DNA from: Trochalopteron elliotii
Taxonomy: Eukaryota > Chordata > Aves > Passeriformes > Leiothrichidae
Direction: 5' to 3'
Length of the DNA stretch: 64,000 nt
Assembly (NCBI GenBank): GCA_024734555.1
Contig: JANPWX010000077.1
Span: forward strand, 4,482,946-4,546,945
The translations under genes and the position numbers were made by a program. The notes under the pieces were generated by a model. That model made no database searches, was not told the origin of the DNA, and saw nothing but the letters and a program-made list of their open reading frames with translations. Numbering within the stretch: the first letter of the stretch is position 1; the number at the start of each line of letters is the position of its first letter. Shown here piece by piece: positions 1-12,683 of this stretch.

Positions 1-260
1 AGTCATGGTCTCCACTGAGTTCTCAACGGTTAGCTGTCAATATTAAGTTATATAACCCCCTGGTCCTGTTCTTCACCCCAGGGCCTCTCCCTGAGTCTGG
101 AAGATTCTAGGAGAGGCGTCCAGTGATTGGGCAGGATCCAGGCTTCCCCCTCCCACTTCCCTGCGATTTGTTATTATGTATGTCTCTTATGTTGCTAGCC
201 ACTCCCTTACGGTACCTCATTGGTCTCCTGGTGAACCCTCCTCTAAGTCCCACCTCCCTT

Positions 261-267
261 TATAAGG
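261..267 (+). promoter_or_regulatory. TATA box of the LTR at 1-482
   Basis: TATAAGG lies 76 bp upstream of the AATAAA signal, a usual U3/R spacing for a retroviral LTR. It would have been the core promoter of the element; present activity is unknown. Confidence 0.6.
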
Positions 268-336
268 ACCCGCCTCGAAGGCTGAGAGGTCTCTCCTGAG
301 GCATTGGTCACGAGGTGAGGGCTCTGTCCTGGACCC

Positions 337-342
337 AATAAA
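337..342 (+). terminator. Polyadenylation signal AATAAA of the LTR at 1-482
   Basis: AATAAA is followed by the U5 region. The same signal sits at the matching place in the minus-strand copy (40134-40139), which supports it as the retroviral poly(A) signal rather than a chance hexamer. Confidence 0.6.
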
Positions 343-482
343 CTCAAGTTTGCCATAACCTCTGGAGAGTCCCTCCTTTCATCTTCTCGCTTTAGTCAAG
401 CTAGCACTCCTTGGCTGCCAAGTCCCACTGGCTTGCAGCAGTGCCGGGGCTGGCTGAGCTTGTGAACAATGAGACCGCTGCA

Positions 483-3073
483 GTCTTGTATGAACCTAGA
501 TCATGAAAAGAGACATTATATAAGCATAAAAATATGAATTGTCCATGTATGTTACCACTCCAGAATAAAAGCATACAGTGGCACTGTATTCAGAGATAAA
601 TAACACAAGTAGGAAAACTCAGGTGAAAAGTGCTTTCATTAAAGCATGTGTGAGAAACAAAGAGAAGGGATAAAAATAACAAAAGAGAGAGAGAAAATGA
701 CATAGACACAATGGAAATTGAAATATTGTTGCAATACAGAGAAAAATCCAATAAACTGCTTCTAATGTGGGTACTATTTGAACACCAGATTTAAATGCTA
801 GCTGAAGAAGATGTTTGGTGCTATTAGGACTGTAATGATGGTACACTCTAATGAGGTACCCTCTAATGTCTTCTATTTGGATTGATAAGACATAATAAAT
901 TAATTAAAAAAAAATTAGAAGGTATTTATCCTGTAGCTACAGGAAAGTCTTTTTACCAATTTCTGTAATTTAGGGGGGAGGTTTGTGTTGTTTTGGGTTG
1001 GGATTGGGATTTGTTTTGATTTGGTGATTTTTTTTTTATTTTTTATTTTTTTAATATTGGGATTCCAAAGTGCTGAAAACTCATAAGAAGATTGAGGTAA
1101 TTTATTTAGAAACTACTCAGAAAAATTAAATACTCCCTAAATACTCACTAACTCAAAAAAGGAGATAATTTGTAAGGCAATTTATAGAGCTCCAGTGGGG
1201 CTCTGGTGTTAGACCATGTGGCAATATGTGAATCAGCGCTGCCTCATCAAGTGCCAAATATTCTCCATATTATTCGAGCTCCTTGAAAATTAAAAGAAAA
1301 AACTAAAACTATTTATTTGTTGTACAGGAATATAACGAAATGAGGACAAAGTATCTGATAACATAAAATCTTTAAAGGCATTGAGAATCAAATTTTTGCT
1401 TTTACGGTTTTACATATACACTGTGTCTATAAATATTTTTAAGTATGACATTTAATTTACAGTTTTCTTTACAAATTAAAATATTTTTCAGGACTGTGTG
1501 CGCATACCTGTGTGCACATACGTGCTAATACATATTCATATATATATGCAATATTTTTAAAACAAGAGGTTCAAGTTGAAAAATGTTACTGGAATCAATG
1601 ACAATTAGCAAGATGCTCATTAAATTTCAGACTATGTCTTTTAATAATGTGTTCAGAAAGCCTCCAGATGCTTTAAAAATATATTCTTACAAACCCCTTC
1701 ATAAATTGTGTGGAAGGGAAATAATCTACATTTTGTCTTTTTCCTCATTACCTTTAAGGCATGTTATCAAATAAGACTAAGATGCAAAAGTAGTCTGATA
1801 ACAAAGTAGAAGATTACAAGAATACCCACACTGAGGGTACTCCTGTAATCTGATATTCCATTCTTCCCTTAGCAAATTTGTTACGCAGTAAGGTTCCATG
1901 TGGTTTGTTTCTCTTTTGTCCATTAAAACCTGGATTCATTCCTGTGGATAGTTCAATGACAGATTTAGTGGCACCATTGTAGGGAGTTTGATAGTCCATT
2001 GGGTAAAACAGCTTGCTGAAATATGGGACTTATGCACTCCTTAAATCTCTAAACTTTAGGGAGCAAAGTAAGAACAGGTACTGCTTTCCACGAAACACTG
2101 CTGTCACTTTGAATGGAACTCAGAATTGCCTCAAAGTACAGAGCATAGGTTGAAATGAGGTGGACTGGGGCTTCCAGGAAGAAGCTAGACCTTAACATCT
2201 GCAGCAAAGATAAAGATACAAATATTCACAACTATTTTAATTACCCTTGCCTTATTTTACTGTCGCTGCAGTTGAAGGGACACTTCTAGAAAGTTCTTCA
2301 TGTGGTATGCCTAAGAAAACTCCCTTAGGATTTGCTAATCCTGTTCTTCTTCATTAGCTTCAAAAGCAGTATAGACAACTAGCTCAGATACAGATATCTA
2401 CAATTTAGAACAGGCATATTTTATCTTTCTGGTTAGGAGCTGCAGTTGCAGTTTGGGCTCTGTAATTAAACAGGGGAAACCATAGATACAGAGTGAAAAA
2501 AGTCTCATGAATGTTGCTAATCTTTTGAAATTTCTTGGACAACCCTGTTGGGGATTCTAAAAATGCTAACACTAGCCTCTGTCTCATAATGCCCTCAACC
2601 CATCATGGCTTCATCTGCACTGGAAGGTTTTGTTATTAGTCTAACAGCAGTCAGGCCAGTGACTAGAGGTATTATAAGAGAGAGGACAATACTAGAAAAT
2701 TTCTCAGTGTGACCTTACTAGCAGGGAATTCAGGTGCTGAAATTTATGTTTATTCATTCTGCATAGCCGGAGGCTGATACAAATTTTCGCTCCCTGTTGG
2801 AAATTATTTTTAAATATTTTTGAAAGTCTACATATTTTAGAGTTTCAATAGACATTTGATAATTTAGGAGGTGGCTGATGAATACTAGTGTGTTGAGAGA
2901 TGTGCATTGTAAAGTGACAAACTAGCAGAGCTTGTAAAGTTTACTGCTAATTAATTACTACTAGATGTGTAGTTTACTACTACAACAGGACTGTTAGTTT
3001 CATGGTGAATTTTTTTTTGTCAGTTTTTGAGTCTTTTTGTTATTGTTTGTTAATTTTACTGGGTTTTTTTTTC
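483..3073. other. AT-rich non-coding DNA, no gene recognised
   Basis: The open frames here are short (75 codons or fewer) and resemble no protein family I know. The stretch contains a T/G-rich tract at about 970-1055 and an alternating purine-pyrimidine run (GTGTGCGCATAC, then ATATATAT) at about 1495-1553. I see nothing else that can be named. Confidence 0.6.
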
Positions 3074-3132
3074 ATAATCATAGAATCATAGAATAGTTTG
3101 TGTTGGAAGGGTCCTTAAAGACAATACCCACA
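3074..3132 (-). mobile_element. CR1 LINE 3'-end fragment
   Basis: The sequence begins with the tandem 8-mer tail typical of CR1 (ATCATAGAATCATAGAAT) and continues with the TTGGAAGGGTCCTTAAAG block, read on the plus strand. That makes it the reverse complement of a CR1 3' end. Only about 60 bp remain; CR1 copies are usually 5'-truncated. Confidence 0.85.
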
Positions 3133-6100
3133 GGCAGAATTTAAACTTGTAAGAAAATTTACCTGCTACTAAATTCTGTTTCAGGTGCTCTTCCCTACTA
3201 CCATCAGCTTTGAAGTTAAAGCAATAGAAGACATACATTAAGTTCTTAAGCTCCAGGGATGAAGAGTATGTTCATGCTAACTACGAATCATTTCAGCTTT
3301 CATTCAAAAAACTTTTGCATACCTCCCCAGTCATATGATTAGGGTTATGCTACAGAGATATTTTGCTAGTAATAGAAAACAAAACAAAAAGTAATAAAGG
3401 AAGCAGTTTTGAGAGTGTCATAGCGGTATTCTCCTAGGAGAGGTGCAGGTAATGAGAAAAGCAGTTGGAGCAGAAGGAAAATAAGTGGAATACTGATAGA
3501 TATATCTAGTTCATGGATATGAAAGTGATTAAATGCTCACTAGACTGTAACTCCATCTCATTGTTTCAATGGCTTTAAAGCATAATGATTCACAAAGCCT
3601 GTTATTTATTTCTTTTATAATGGTTATTAATTTTAATCATCAGTCTCTGGTAGCAATGAAACAGATGCTTGAATACTTTTCTTTCAATAAAGGAAAAAGC
3701 CTGTATGATTCATGCTTACTCCTGTGCATGAATAGAAATTTCTAACTTCCAGGCCTCATGTTGCTGAATCTATCAATTAGTTAGTGAAATTGTCATTAAA
3801 TAGGAAGTTCTGGCTGGAGTTCTTTGTTGTTGCTATGCATGGCAGTAGAAGCTCCCAGTATTCTACTGGAGTGCCTGGTTGCTCAGCTTGCACCACAACT
3901 ATCAGAAGCAGCAAGCACCTGATTTAGGAACCCTGCTTTTGTGACTTCTAAGTGTTGAAATGAGGCAATGCTGATAGCAGAATACATCTAATTTAACAGC
4001 ATAGATTGGATTAAACTTCTGGAAGTCAATTTAACACTTTTTTTTTTTCTGATCTTTTAAAGTAGCAATATGTGTGTCTCAGATTTATATCTCTTCTCTT
4101 AAACTCCCAGTATTTCAAGAATGTGAAGGAAAAGTTCCTCATTAAAGGCATATTTGAAAAAAGTACTAAGCAGTTAATCTGTAAAAAAAAAATTTAAAAT
4201 ATAGTTTATTACATTGGCAATAAATTCACACCTGTAACCTGCACAAGAATAATATTTTTTTACCTTTATTGTATATATTAATTCTATTACTGGAGGACCA
4301 GGGAATATTCTTCAGCCAGCATTCACTTAAATACACATTTAATCTTTCCATCACCTACTGCAGAGAGTATAAACGGTAACTTCATTTAAACTCTTAATGC
4401 ACCCATGAAAGCTAAATCAAAGTATCCTGCAGTTATTTTAAAACTATGCTGCCTTGGCAAACAAAATTCAACCTTGGTTTAATTGGCACTAAGTACTTCA
4501 TTTAAAAAAAAAAAAAAAGCAAACTGAAGATACTTTACCCTTTGGACAACTTAAAAGAAGAATGATCAAAAATAAAATCAAAACATGAGAAATATTTAGC
4601 CTAATATATACTCATATTGCATCTCTTGGAGATTAAAGGAATGACAGAATGGAATACCCATCATTATGTTTTCTGACACATCCCAGGAGAAACTACTTTT
4701 CCAAACTGAATGAAAAAGTATTTTAATTGCCTTCTTAAACTGTCTCTATGTAGGGAAGAATGCAAGTTTTCTCATAAGGGACCTAAGGAACAATTTCTAA
4801 AAAAGGAAAAATTATATTCTTGTCTTTAATCTGATGTTAGTTTATGGATTTTATGTCAAACACCTACATCTTTTAAGGTGGCCCTCAGTCTCAATTACTA
4901 CAAGTCAATATATCAACCTTTTTTCTTTTTTTAATATATTTTGTCTTTCCCTTAACCCAGTGGGCATTTGATTCTTCATCTAAAGGGGAAAAAATTCAGC
5001 AGAGGTTAATAGAGATTTCTATTTTTCTCATACTCATGTCAAAAAACCCTGCTAGTATTTCAACTCCTTTCTTGAACACAATTAAGTTTCACAGTCTGCT
5101 CAGTAAACCATCTCCTAAGTCTGTCACTGTCATCCTAGAAGCAGGTGTTGGCATGTCTGGTGGCACATATTTAGGTGTTTATAGAGATTGACTTTGGAGC
5201 TGCACATCTGCAACCACATCTGCCGTGTTTTAAAACTTTTCATATTATATGCAAAATAGGAAGAATGGTTTATTGCTTCAAGACAAAGGTTCAGCTGAGT
5301 CAAAAATTTTGTGTCTAGAGGTTACTACAACAGGAAGCAGACCCATTGTTCATAAGTGATTATCAGGTGTTTTTATGTCTTTAACTCTGGGAACTTCTAA
5401 TATGCGAGGTCTATTCAATTGCTCTTAACTGTTTTTTCTTATAAATAATTTTATATTTTCCCCTCTTGAAATTGGGCAAGATTTTCCATCCGGTTCTGAA
5501 ACTGGATGACACCAAGACATTCCTTGAGCTGTTTCTACGTAGGTATATCCTTCTGTTTAATCCAAGTTCTTTTCCTCTTTAAATTGGAAGTCCTTTTTTT
5601 GATTATTTAACCATGAAGAGTTGATCACTGTCCATTCTGTTCATGTCACTTACTATTTGAGAGATGTCTATGATATCCATCTCAACATAGCGCTTTTTAA
5701 AACTGAAGACCTTCAGCCTGCTCAGTTATTAATCATATGGAACGTATCTTATCTCTTTGCAACAGGACAACCTCACCAAAAAAAAACCCCAAACCAAATG
5801 AAAACTAAACTCAAAGCTCAATCAAACAAACTAGCACACTGTAAGGTGGACAAAGCATGGATTTTTTTCAGGACAATACTGGTTTTATTTCTTTTTTTTT
5901 TAGAATTTGCTTTTGTTCTTTTGCTTATAATTTTTGTTTGTTTGTTTGTTTTTCAACTTCTTCTAAAAGGAGACATTTTCATAAACTATCTATCATAATC
6001 CCATTTTGCTGTTCCTATGTGGTATCCACCAGGTCAGTGTCCATCATTTTATTTGTGAAATTTGGATTGGTTTTTAGCAGGTATATACTTTTATTTACAC

Positions 6101-6179
6101 TGAATTCCTTTGGCAGTTCTTCTTCCTGGTCACTTACAATGTCCTTCTACAGTTCTTCCACAAGCGTGTTTTTTGATTT
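3133..6179. other. AT-rich non-coding DNA, no gene recognised
   Basis: A 125-codon frame at 5621-5998 and an overlapping 114-codon frame at 5857-6201 run through T-rich sequence and a (TTTG)n run at about 5931-5953. Their translations are runs of Phe, Leu and Ser with no domain, so I treat them as composition artefacts. The part from about 5600 may be the tail of the old LINE described next. Confidence 0.5.
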
Positions 6180-6470
6180 ATTTTTTCACATCTCTCATTG
6201 ATACCTTAAACAGCCCAAGTCATTGCATAGACCACACAGAATTCTGTCAGGGGTAACACTCCATTGCAAAAGCTAATAATTTACTCCTGTCATGTTACCT
6301 GTCTTGTAACTAATTATTTATCCATCCTAGTACTTATCCTTTTATCCCATGCTGTCTTAACCTCCTTGACAGCTCTATGTGACAACCTTGTTAAGAACTT
6401 TTGTAAACCCAAGTATCTCTTGTCCACATATGATCCTTAGATGGATTTTTTTCCCATTCAGAATAATAGC
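6180..6470 (-). mobile_element. Probable ancient CR1/L3-type LINE fragment (reverse transcriptase part)
   Basis: Read on the minus strand, 6380-6427 has the codon pattern of the CR1-clade reverse transcriptase segment V-D-x-x-Y-L-x-F-x-K-A-F-D: GTG GAC AAG AGA TAC TTG is followed by an AAG-TTC-like step. The plus-strand text around it (TTATCCATCCTAGTACTTAT, AGTATCTCTTGTCCAC) resembles old antisense LINE copies I know from amniote genomes. It is heavily decayed with several stops. Borders are approximate, and it could extend toward 5600 or 6570. Confidence 0.4.
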
Positions 6471-9400
6471 AGTTATGTGTTCAAGTCCTTTAACAGGGGA
6501 ATGCCATTGTGAGTCTGGACCTAAAACTTCTCCATTGCTTTTAAAGTCACTGGTCTTTTAGAATGCACTCTACTACAGAGAAACTCACTGCTCTGAAGAT
6601 ATGTAAAAATGTCAAAACTTTGCAAGTTTTTTATCAGAGTACTGAATTAAACAGGGTTTTTCTCAATGGAATCTCATCTTCATAATTGACAGTTAATACA
6701 GATAACCTGTTCCTTGCAAATGCCTCCCTTAAAAAAGTCTATTTACTGTCAGACTAGGAAATTAAGGAACTCAAACTGAAGATTTTTGAGTAGGAGTTAG
6801 TGAAATATTTTTCCTTTTATGTTAAATCAGATGTCAGTTAAACTCTAGTTGTGTAAGGCAGAGAAATATGGTTTAAAACTATTTGAAAGATTCAGTACCA
6901 TTTCTGTAAGGAGTTCAAGCAACACTCAAATCTTTGATTGATGCCAAATGAGAGTACATGCCAATCATAAAACAGCAGGAATACTCATCTAGGCTGTCAG
7001 GTTTCCAAGACTAACAGGGCTCCCATGCTGCTTGATGAGACTGAGGAAGTTATATTAAACACATTTGTGAGCTTCTTCTCTGCAACAAGAGCAACAAAAA
7101 AAATTGTTACTAGCCCATGAAATGACAATAGATAAGATTTTTGTATAACTACACAGCAGAGAAATTCTTCATATCAAATGCTGGACTTGTGAGTTACTCA
7201 AGTCTAGATAGTGACTCTTTCTATGGGTCTGTGAGGAGAGATAAGTTTCCAAAAGCACATAAAAATTTTGTTAGATATTATCTTTTTTTAACTTCAAATT
7301 TGTAAGAAAACATTTTTTACTCCCACGTAAAATCCGATAACTGATCTCAACCATAGGGGAAGGAAAAAAAAATGTTCATAATAAATGTTACAATGCCAAG
7401 AACACAGTCAGCAAAGTGACTTACCACACAGATATGATGAAAGTGCATTATGACTTCCACTATGAACAATTCTATGAATCTTTAATTTCCTGCTCTATCT
7501 CTAGGCCAGTTCTGCAAATGCTTTATCATTAAAAAAGTCCCGGAGTACAATGAGATTACTCACAAGGGTAAGGCAAAAGACAAATCTGGTACAACTTATG
7601 AGATCAAACTACAAACACTGAAAAGATTCAGCTTTCAAGTTCTTTTGATCATGTACATTTTTTTCCTTCCTTTTTCTTTCTGAAAAAAAAAAAGTTATAA
7701 CTAGGAAAATGCAACAAAGTAATTCTAATAGTTCAAATACTTCTTTAGTTAAAAAAAAAGGAAAAAGCTACTCAACAAGGAACATAGAAAAAAAAATCAT
7801 TGATTTCTCCAGAAGCTGCAATGATGAATATAAGTGATTTAGTTTCAGTCAAGAAATGTTAAGAAAGAAAAAAAGCAAATTGCTATGTGTTTTAGACATT
7901 TAAAGAGGTCACTGAGGAAACAATATGGGTTCTTTAATCAATTAGTTAATCAACTGCTAAAAAAGGGAAGTCTCAATATGAAGTTATTTTTCTATGCAAC
8001 TTTAAAAAAGACTCTACTAGCTCATCAGATCTTTTTTTTCTAGTAGTAGAGGAACTCATATTTCTGCCCGTTATTATGCTACAGCCATGAAAATACAAAT
8101 GTCTGAAAATCATGTTATAACTTTAAGAACTTAGTTTTCCAAATACGACTAAACATATTGTGGTTGGATCATAAAATATTTCATGTGGCATTTCTGAAAA
8201 CTTTGAACTTAATGATATAATTTTCCTGGTATAAGAAAGAATAACTTCTCATAGCAAGAGGTAGTGACCATGCACTATTTTATTAGTTTATGTATAGCTA
8301 TATATGTAATACTCCTTCAGTCATGAATGGCATTGTAAAACACAGGTGTTTGAAATATGATAAGGACAAAATCTTTATTGATAGGCTAATCTATATGCAG
8401 TTATAATGCCTCATAATGGAAACTTCTTTTGTCTCTGTTAGTACCTAGGTTTATTAGCCCATTATGTAAACAAACTCATCATTTGCCTAGTCAGTCTTTG
8501 GAAACAAAGTGTATTTTTATTCTCTCCCCAAGTGTTTGCTGTCTCATACAGACTCTAATTTACTAAAATTTATAATACATTTATTACAGAATAGGGAAAA
8601 GGGGGATTGATGCACTCTACATTGAAGTCAGGAAAAATCCAGTGATAAAGAATTGATTAGGTAAAATTACTCTAATTGCAAATTAATCAGGATTATATGT
8701 TAATTTGAACATTTCTGACAAGCATGTAAGAAAATTTAATGGAAACATATGATAATGTAGGACTAAAATTATTTATTCATTTATTTAATTTTAATCTCTG
8801 GAAAATAAACTTTTCTTTTATAAAGAATTTTAATTGCTGTTATGGACCAAGATATTTTAATTTTTCACTCTATCTCAAAATGTGATGTTAGGAGTGGAAA
8901 TTGATTGACTCTTTCCTGAAAAAGATACTGTTATCCACAATGCAGTTTATGCCACTCCTTCATGACCAGCAGTGTTTAATCCCCTGTAACTCTTCATTAT
9001 ATTATATAGCTAAGGAATTTGGCTGAGAATAATTAAAGTCTTATGTTGATGAGACACTGTAGGATGTGCAATTAATATACCTGAATGAATGCTCTTCACA
9101 TTCAGCATCAGCCTGTCATCTGGAATTTGCCATCCAGTATGGAAACTGATTTCACATCAAAGCAATTTCAAATGAATTAGGATTATGTCACAGGCAGGCA
9201 GCATTTTCCTTCATGTCTGGACAGTCTATCAACTATTCCTGTTTAGTGCAATTGGAGAGCTCACTGTTGAATACAGACTTGTATGCAGAGCTTCTTCTCA
9301 TAAAGATTTCAAACTTTGCTCTCTCAGCTATAGGAGGTCAAATCTTATTTAAAAATACAGATTTATAGCTAAGTAAGTAGAGACTACAAGCCAAATTTTA

Positions 9401-10860
9401 GCTAAAGAATTGTCTGCCCTCTCATCCACTGATAGGGCTATGTCCTTGTTCTCGTATTATATATATTCCAGGAGTCTATGCCACTAATTTTTTGAGGAAT
9501 CTCATTATCCATCCATACTTCAAGAAATGAACTCATTCTGATTAGAGAAACAAGATATATGTTTCAGAATTTTTTAAGAATTGAGGTGTGATAATTAAAT
9601 ATCAAATTCCTGTTAATATAGAATGGTTGCAAAATAGCCACCATTCCTCTTCACAATGTAAAAAAGGCAGAACTGGGTAATTCCTGCTCTCTAGGCAAGG
9701 TTTTAAAGTAGAGACTTGTTTTTTATAAACCAAACTGAATGAAACATCAGTGTAGAAAACATAGATTTTTATTATATGCATTTTCTGAAGGAAAAGGAGG
9801 AGAAGAGAGGTTTATGGGGAGATGAGCTATTTTAGCTTTAAAAGAATATTGCCTTGGAAGGAAATGACCATGAATAGACCATAAATGAAATTTAGGTGAG
9901 AATAAAGAACTGATATAGAACTGAATTTCTTGAACAACCTTGAAAAATTAGTGGAGGCAAAAAGACCTCTTTTTTAAATACAGCTAAATAATAACTATGT
10001 GATGTCAACATGGCAGAAAGAGTCTGGGCATGATCCAAGGTGTTCCTTCAAATCCTATATTCTGTGCTCCCCTACATGACTATAGAAATCATAACGAGAT
10101 TATGGAAAAAGCTACAGGGTGCATTTTAGGTATCTCAGAGTATATGATGTGTCCAATCTATATTACAGAATGTGTACTTTATTCCACTTGTCGTAGGTAA
10201 CAGTATCACTCATACAGATTTCCAGCTCATACATCAAGCCTACCCAAGCACTTTGATTATTTTTCATATTTTAATTAGTTTGAATACTGTTGTTGGATTT
10301 CTCCAGATGTGAGAGGCTAGCTGAGTTTTTCTGAGTATTTAGTTTATTTTTTCTCTTGTAACAGTTGAAAAATAAAACAACTAAAGGTCAAGAAACTCCC
10401 TTGATACCTCCTGCTTTATGCTCTTCCACATTTATTGGGGCATCTCAAAGTCAGTGCTTACTTAATTTGTAAATCTGCCTTTTGAAGTGTTCATAAATGT
10501 ACTAAGATGCCACTAATTTGCTGGAAGCAAAGTTTTCTTTTTGCTTGTAGGAACCTCTCTGGGAGTATTCCCCAAGAAGTTTATTATGCTGAAAGGCTTC
10601 AAGAAAGGCTTTTTCATGTCAAGTTTTGGAACACTTGGTGACAAACTGCTGTTGTGATGATTTGTTTTCTTCACTGGTATCATCAGTTCTGAAAGAACAT
10701 ACAATAGCGTGTTGTTTTTCAGATTGCTTAAATGTCTGCTGACAATAATTTTGTTATGTTGTTTTGGTTCCTTTAAAGGAAGTTGGATTATCTTTTTTCT
10801 ACTCTAATATTTCTGATCATTACCAGTTAAACACTTGATTTTTGTAAGAGAATGGATTAC
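6471..10860. other. AT-rich non-coding DNA, no gene recognised
   Basis: No open frame longer than 63 codons is present, and I recognise no interspersed repeat or RNA gene. Short A runs and T runs are frequent (for example near 7680, 7750 and 8030). Single-copy intergenic or intronic sequence is the simplest reading. Confidence 0.5.
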
Positions 10861-11210
10861 AGGAAGCCTCATCCCTAATGAGTCACAGCTGTGTTAATTA
10901 CAAAAACCAACCTTGCCCTTAATAGGTCACAGCTATATCCAAAACAGATGAGTGTGATAAAAAGGTGGGTTGGCTGTTCAGGGAAGGGGGAATCCAGAGG
11001 GAGGATTGACTAAGCGAGGACTGAGTAAATGGGAGAGAGAACTGCTGCTGTGAGGTCAGTTTGAGTCTGCAAGGGAAGCCTAAAGTGGGAGCTTACTGTG
11101 GTTGGAGTCAGGATGGCTGAGCTGTGAGGAAGAATACACTGGGACCTTTTCACAGTGATAACATGAGTGTGTGTCTCAGCTCATTTCTATCTCTAGCATA
11201 AGGTTGGCTG
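10861..11210. repeat. GC-richer block, possibly an old LTR
   Basis: This block is clearly richer in G than its surroundings. It holds two related motifs about 55 bp apart (TGAGTCACAGCTGTGTTAAT and TAGGTCACAGCTATATCC), then a purine-rich part with GGGAAGGGGGAATCCAGAGG. The composition step and motif style resemble an avian ERV LTR, but I cannot match it to the families elsewhere in the window and see no clear TG...CA borders. Confidence 0.25.
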
Positions 11211-12129
11211 CAAGAGGTTTTCAAGTATGTTGTTTTCTATTTCTTTAAGATGGGCAGTAATAGATAGGCAGTATTTTCTGAATTTTGACTATTGAAGACA
11301 AAAAATCATTTTCTGGACATGAACAAGTGATGACTGCTCATGCACTATTTTCCCTGTGCTCCTGCATGGATCAATGTTTGAACTACTAAACCCCAAGTCT
11401 AAATTTTTTTTTTTTTTGGGGGGCGGAAATTATGGTCTGGGGACAAAGGCAGAGGCGGAGAGGAGCAAAGAGCAAACCACCTAATCACAGCTAACTAAAA
11501 TTTAATAATTTTACCCAAAAATCTATAAATAATCATAAAAAAATCCATGAACCATAAAATAGGATATATTAATATATATGTATGTAAAGCACTAGGTCCA
11601 ATAAGCCTGGAACAAAGTAAGTTCAGAAAGGTTTCTGGACTCCAAGATGAATTCTGGGCCAGGTTCTGTTATTCATAAGTACTGATCTTCATTGTTTTAT
11701 AGTTCAAATATTACCACCTGAATTTAGATTTCTTTAAATATGGATGATATTGCTCAAGGACCATTTCTTCCAGCCTAAACATGTGATTTAAGTGGATTAT
11801 GGGGTTTAAAATATTAAAGTGTGACTTATTAATGTTCTCTGCGAATTGCCTAAGCTCTCAAGTTCCTCTACAAGAAAGAAGCATTTCATATTTGGTCTCC
11901 TGATTATTGGCTGGGTCAGTAATCTTTGACTGCTGCTTACTAGACCTATGACTCCCAAACTCCACAGTAGTGAAACTTCAGAAGACAGGTGCTCATTCTC
12001 AAGCTGTCACATAAAAAAATCCAGTTTAATACAGCAGTCTTTGACAGTGAGATCACACAGAACCGTGCGAAAGTTATTACTAACTGACACTTACCTGTCA
12101 CTTTTTAGCTGAAAGAGGGAAGCAGCTAC
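11211..12129. other. Non-coding DNA, no gene recognised
   Basis: A T/G run lies near 11404-11425, followed by AT-rich sequence. No open frame of note and no recognisable repeat are seen. Confidence 0.5.
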
Positions 12130-12186
12130 TTAAATGGTTGGCGAGCTGTGTGGTGCTTAGCTCCTGGCTGGGGTTAAACCATGACA
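12130..12186 (+). repeat. LTR fragment, U5 end, plus orientation (GGGGTTAAACC family)
   Basis: The block TGTGTGGTGCTTAGCTCCTG followed by GCTGGGGTTAAACCATGACA is the 3' terminus of a common avian ERV LTR in sense orientation; its reverse complement opens the copy at 48428. The 5' limit is uncertain because the sequence decays quickly upstream of 12137. Confidence 0.75.
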
Positions 12187-12452
12187 GTCCTTTCTGTTGT
12201 CAAGTGTTGGGCAGTATCTATGAGCCACAGTCTCCTGAGTGGAATACCACCTGGAATATAAAGTTATCCACAGCCACAGAAGCTCTGAGGTGCACCTGTT
12301 CCAGGGTGGCCTCCTCCTTTGGCCACAGTGTCTTGTCTACAGTCACAATCCTTCAATTCAAGTTTGCAGTGGAGTTTTAGCCTGGTCAGTACAGCAGCCC
12401 AGGAACAGCAGTGATGCCCTGGCCCTCTGCCAGCCCAGGTCCAGCCTAGGAC
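12187..12452. repeat. GC-rich spacer, probable ERV-derived or other interspersed repeat
   Basis: This spacer has a distinctly higher GC content than the window, with blocks such as GTGGCCTCCTCCTTTGGCCA and GATGCCCTGGCCCTCTGCCA. It lies between two LTR pieces of opposite orientation. Overlapping frames of 80 and 107 codons pass through it but span the LTR junctions, so they are not credible genes. I cannot name the element. Confidence 0.4.
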
Positions 12453-12683
12453 TGTTTAATCCCTGCCAGCAACTAAAACTAATACAGTTGTTCGTTCACT
12501 TTTCACCACAGTTGAATAGGGGCACTGGCAGGGGGTGGTATGAGAAGCGGAAAAAGCCTTGATGCTGTGTAAGCACTGCTCAGCAATAGCTAAAATATCT
12601 GTTATCAACGTGATTTTCAGGAAAAAATTAAAATAATAGCCCTGTACCATCTTCTACGAAGAAGCTCTCTCCAAACCATAGCA
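12453..12683 (-). repeat. Internally deleted LTR, minus orientation (GGGGTTAAACC family)
   Basis: It opens with TGTTTAATCCCTGCCAGCAA, the antisense U5 end. After about 80 bp it jumps straight to the antisense U3 block (GAAGCGGAAAAAGCCTTGAT, then TGTGTAAGCACTGCTCAGCA), ending near 12683. The R region and TATA part are missing compared with the ~600-bp copy at 30424-31022, so this is an internally deleted solo LTR. No target-site duplication is visible. Confidence 0.7.

Larger units (their letters stand above)
1..482 (+). repeat. Solo or 3' LTR of an endogenous retrovirus (5' part outside window)
   Basis: This segment aligns by eye along most of its length with the reverse complement of 39986-40605. 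Shared blocks include CCCCCTGGTCCTGT, GGCCTCTCCCTGAGTCTGGA, a TATA-like box, an AATAAA signal and GAGAGTCCCTCCTTTCATC. It ends in ...CGCTGCA at 482, matching the ...ACCGCA end of the other copy. By comparison with that copy about 140 bp of its U3 lie before base 1. No primer binding site follows the CA end, so it is a solo LTR or the 3' LTR of a provirus lying upstream; this window cannot tell which. If the insertion is of the 6-bp duplication type, GTCTTG (483-488) should also precede the element. Confidence 0.85.

Noticed and set aside
1495..1553. Alternating purine-pyrimidine run that might form Z-DNA
   Set aside because: The run is short and interrupted, which is ordinary for vertebrate non-coding DNA.
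5621..6201. Overlapping 125- and 114-codon plus-strand frames
   Set aside because: They run through T-rich and (TTTG)n sequence and translate to Phe/Leu/Ser runs; a composition artefact beside an old LINE fragment.
12138..12562. Overlapping 80- and 107-codon plus-strand frames
   Set aside because: They cross a sense LTR end, a GC-rich spacer and an antisense LTR, so they are not one gene.
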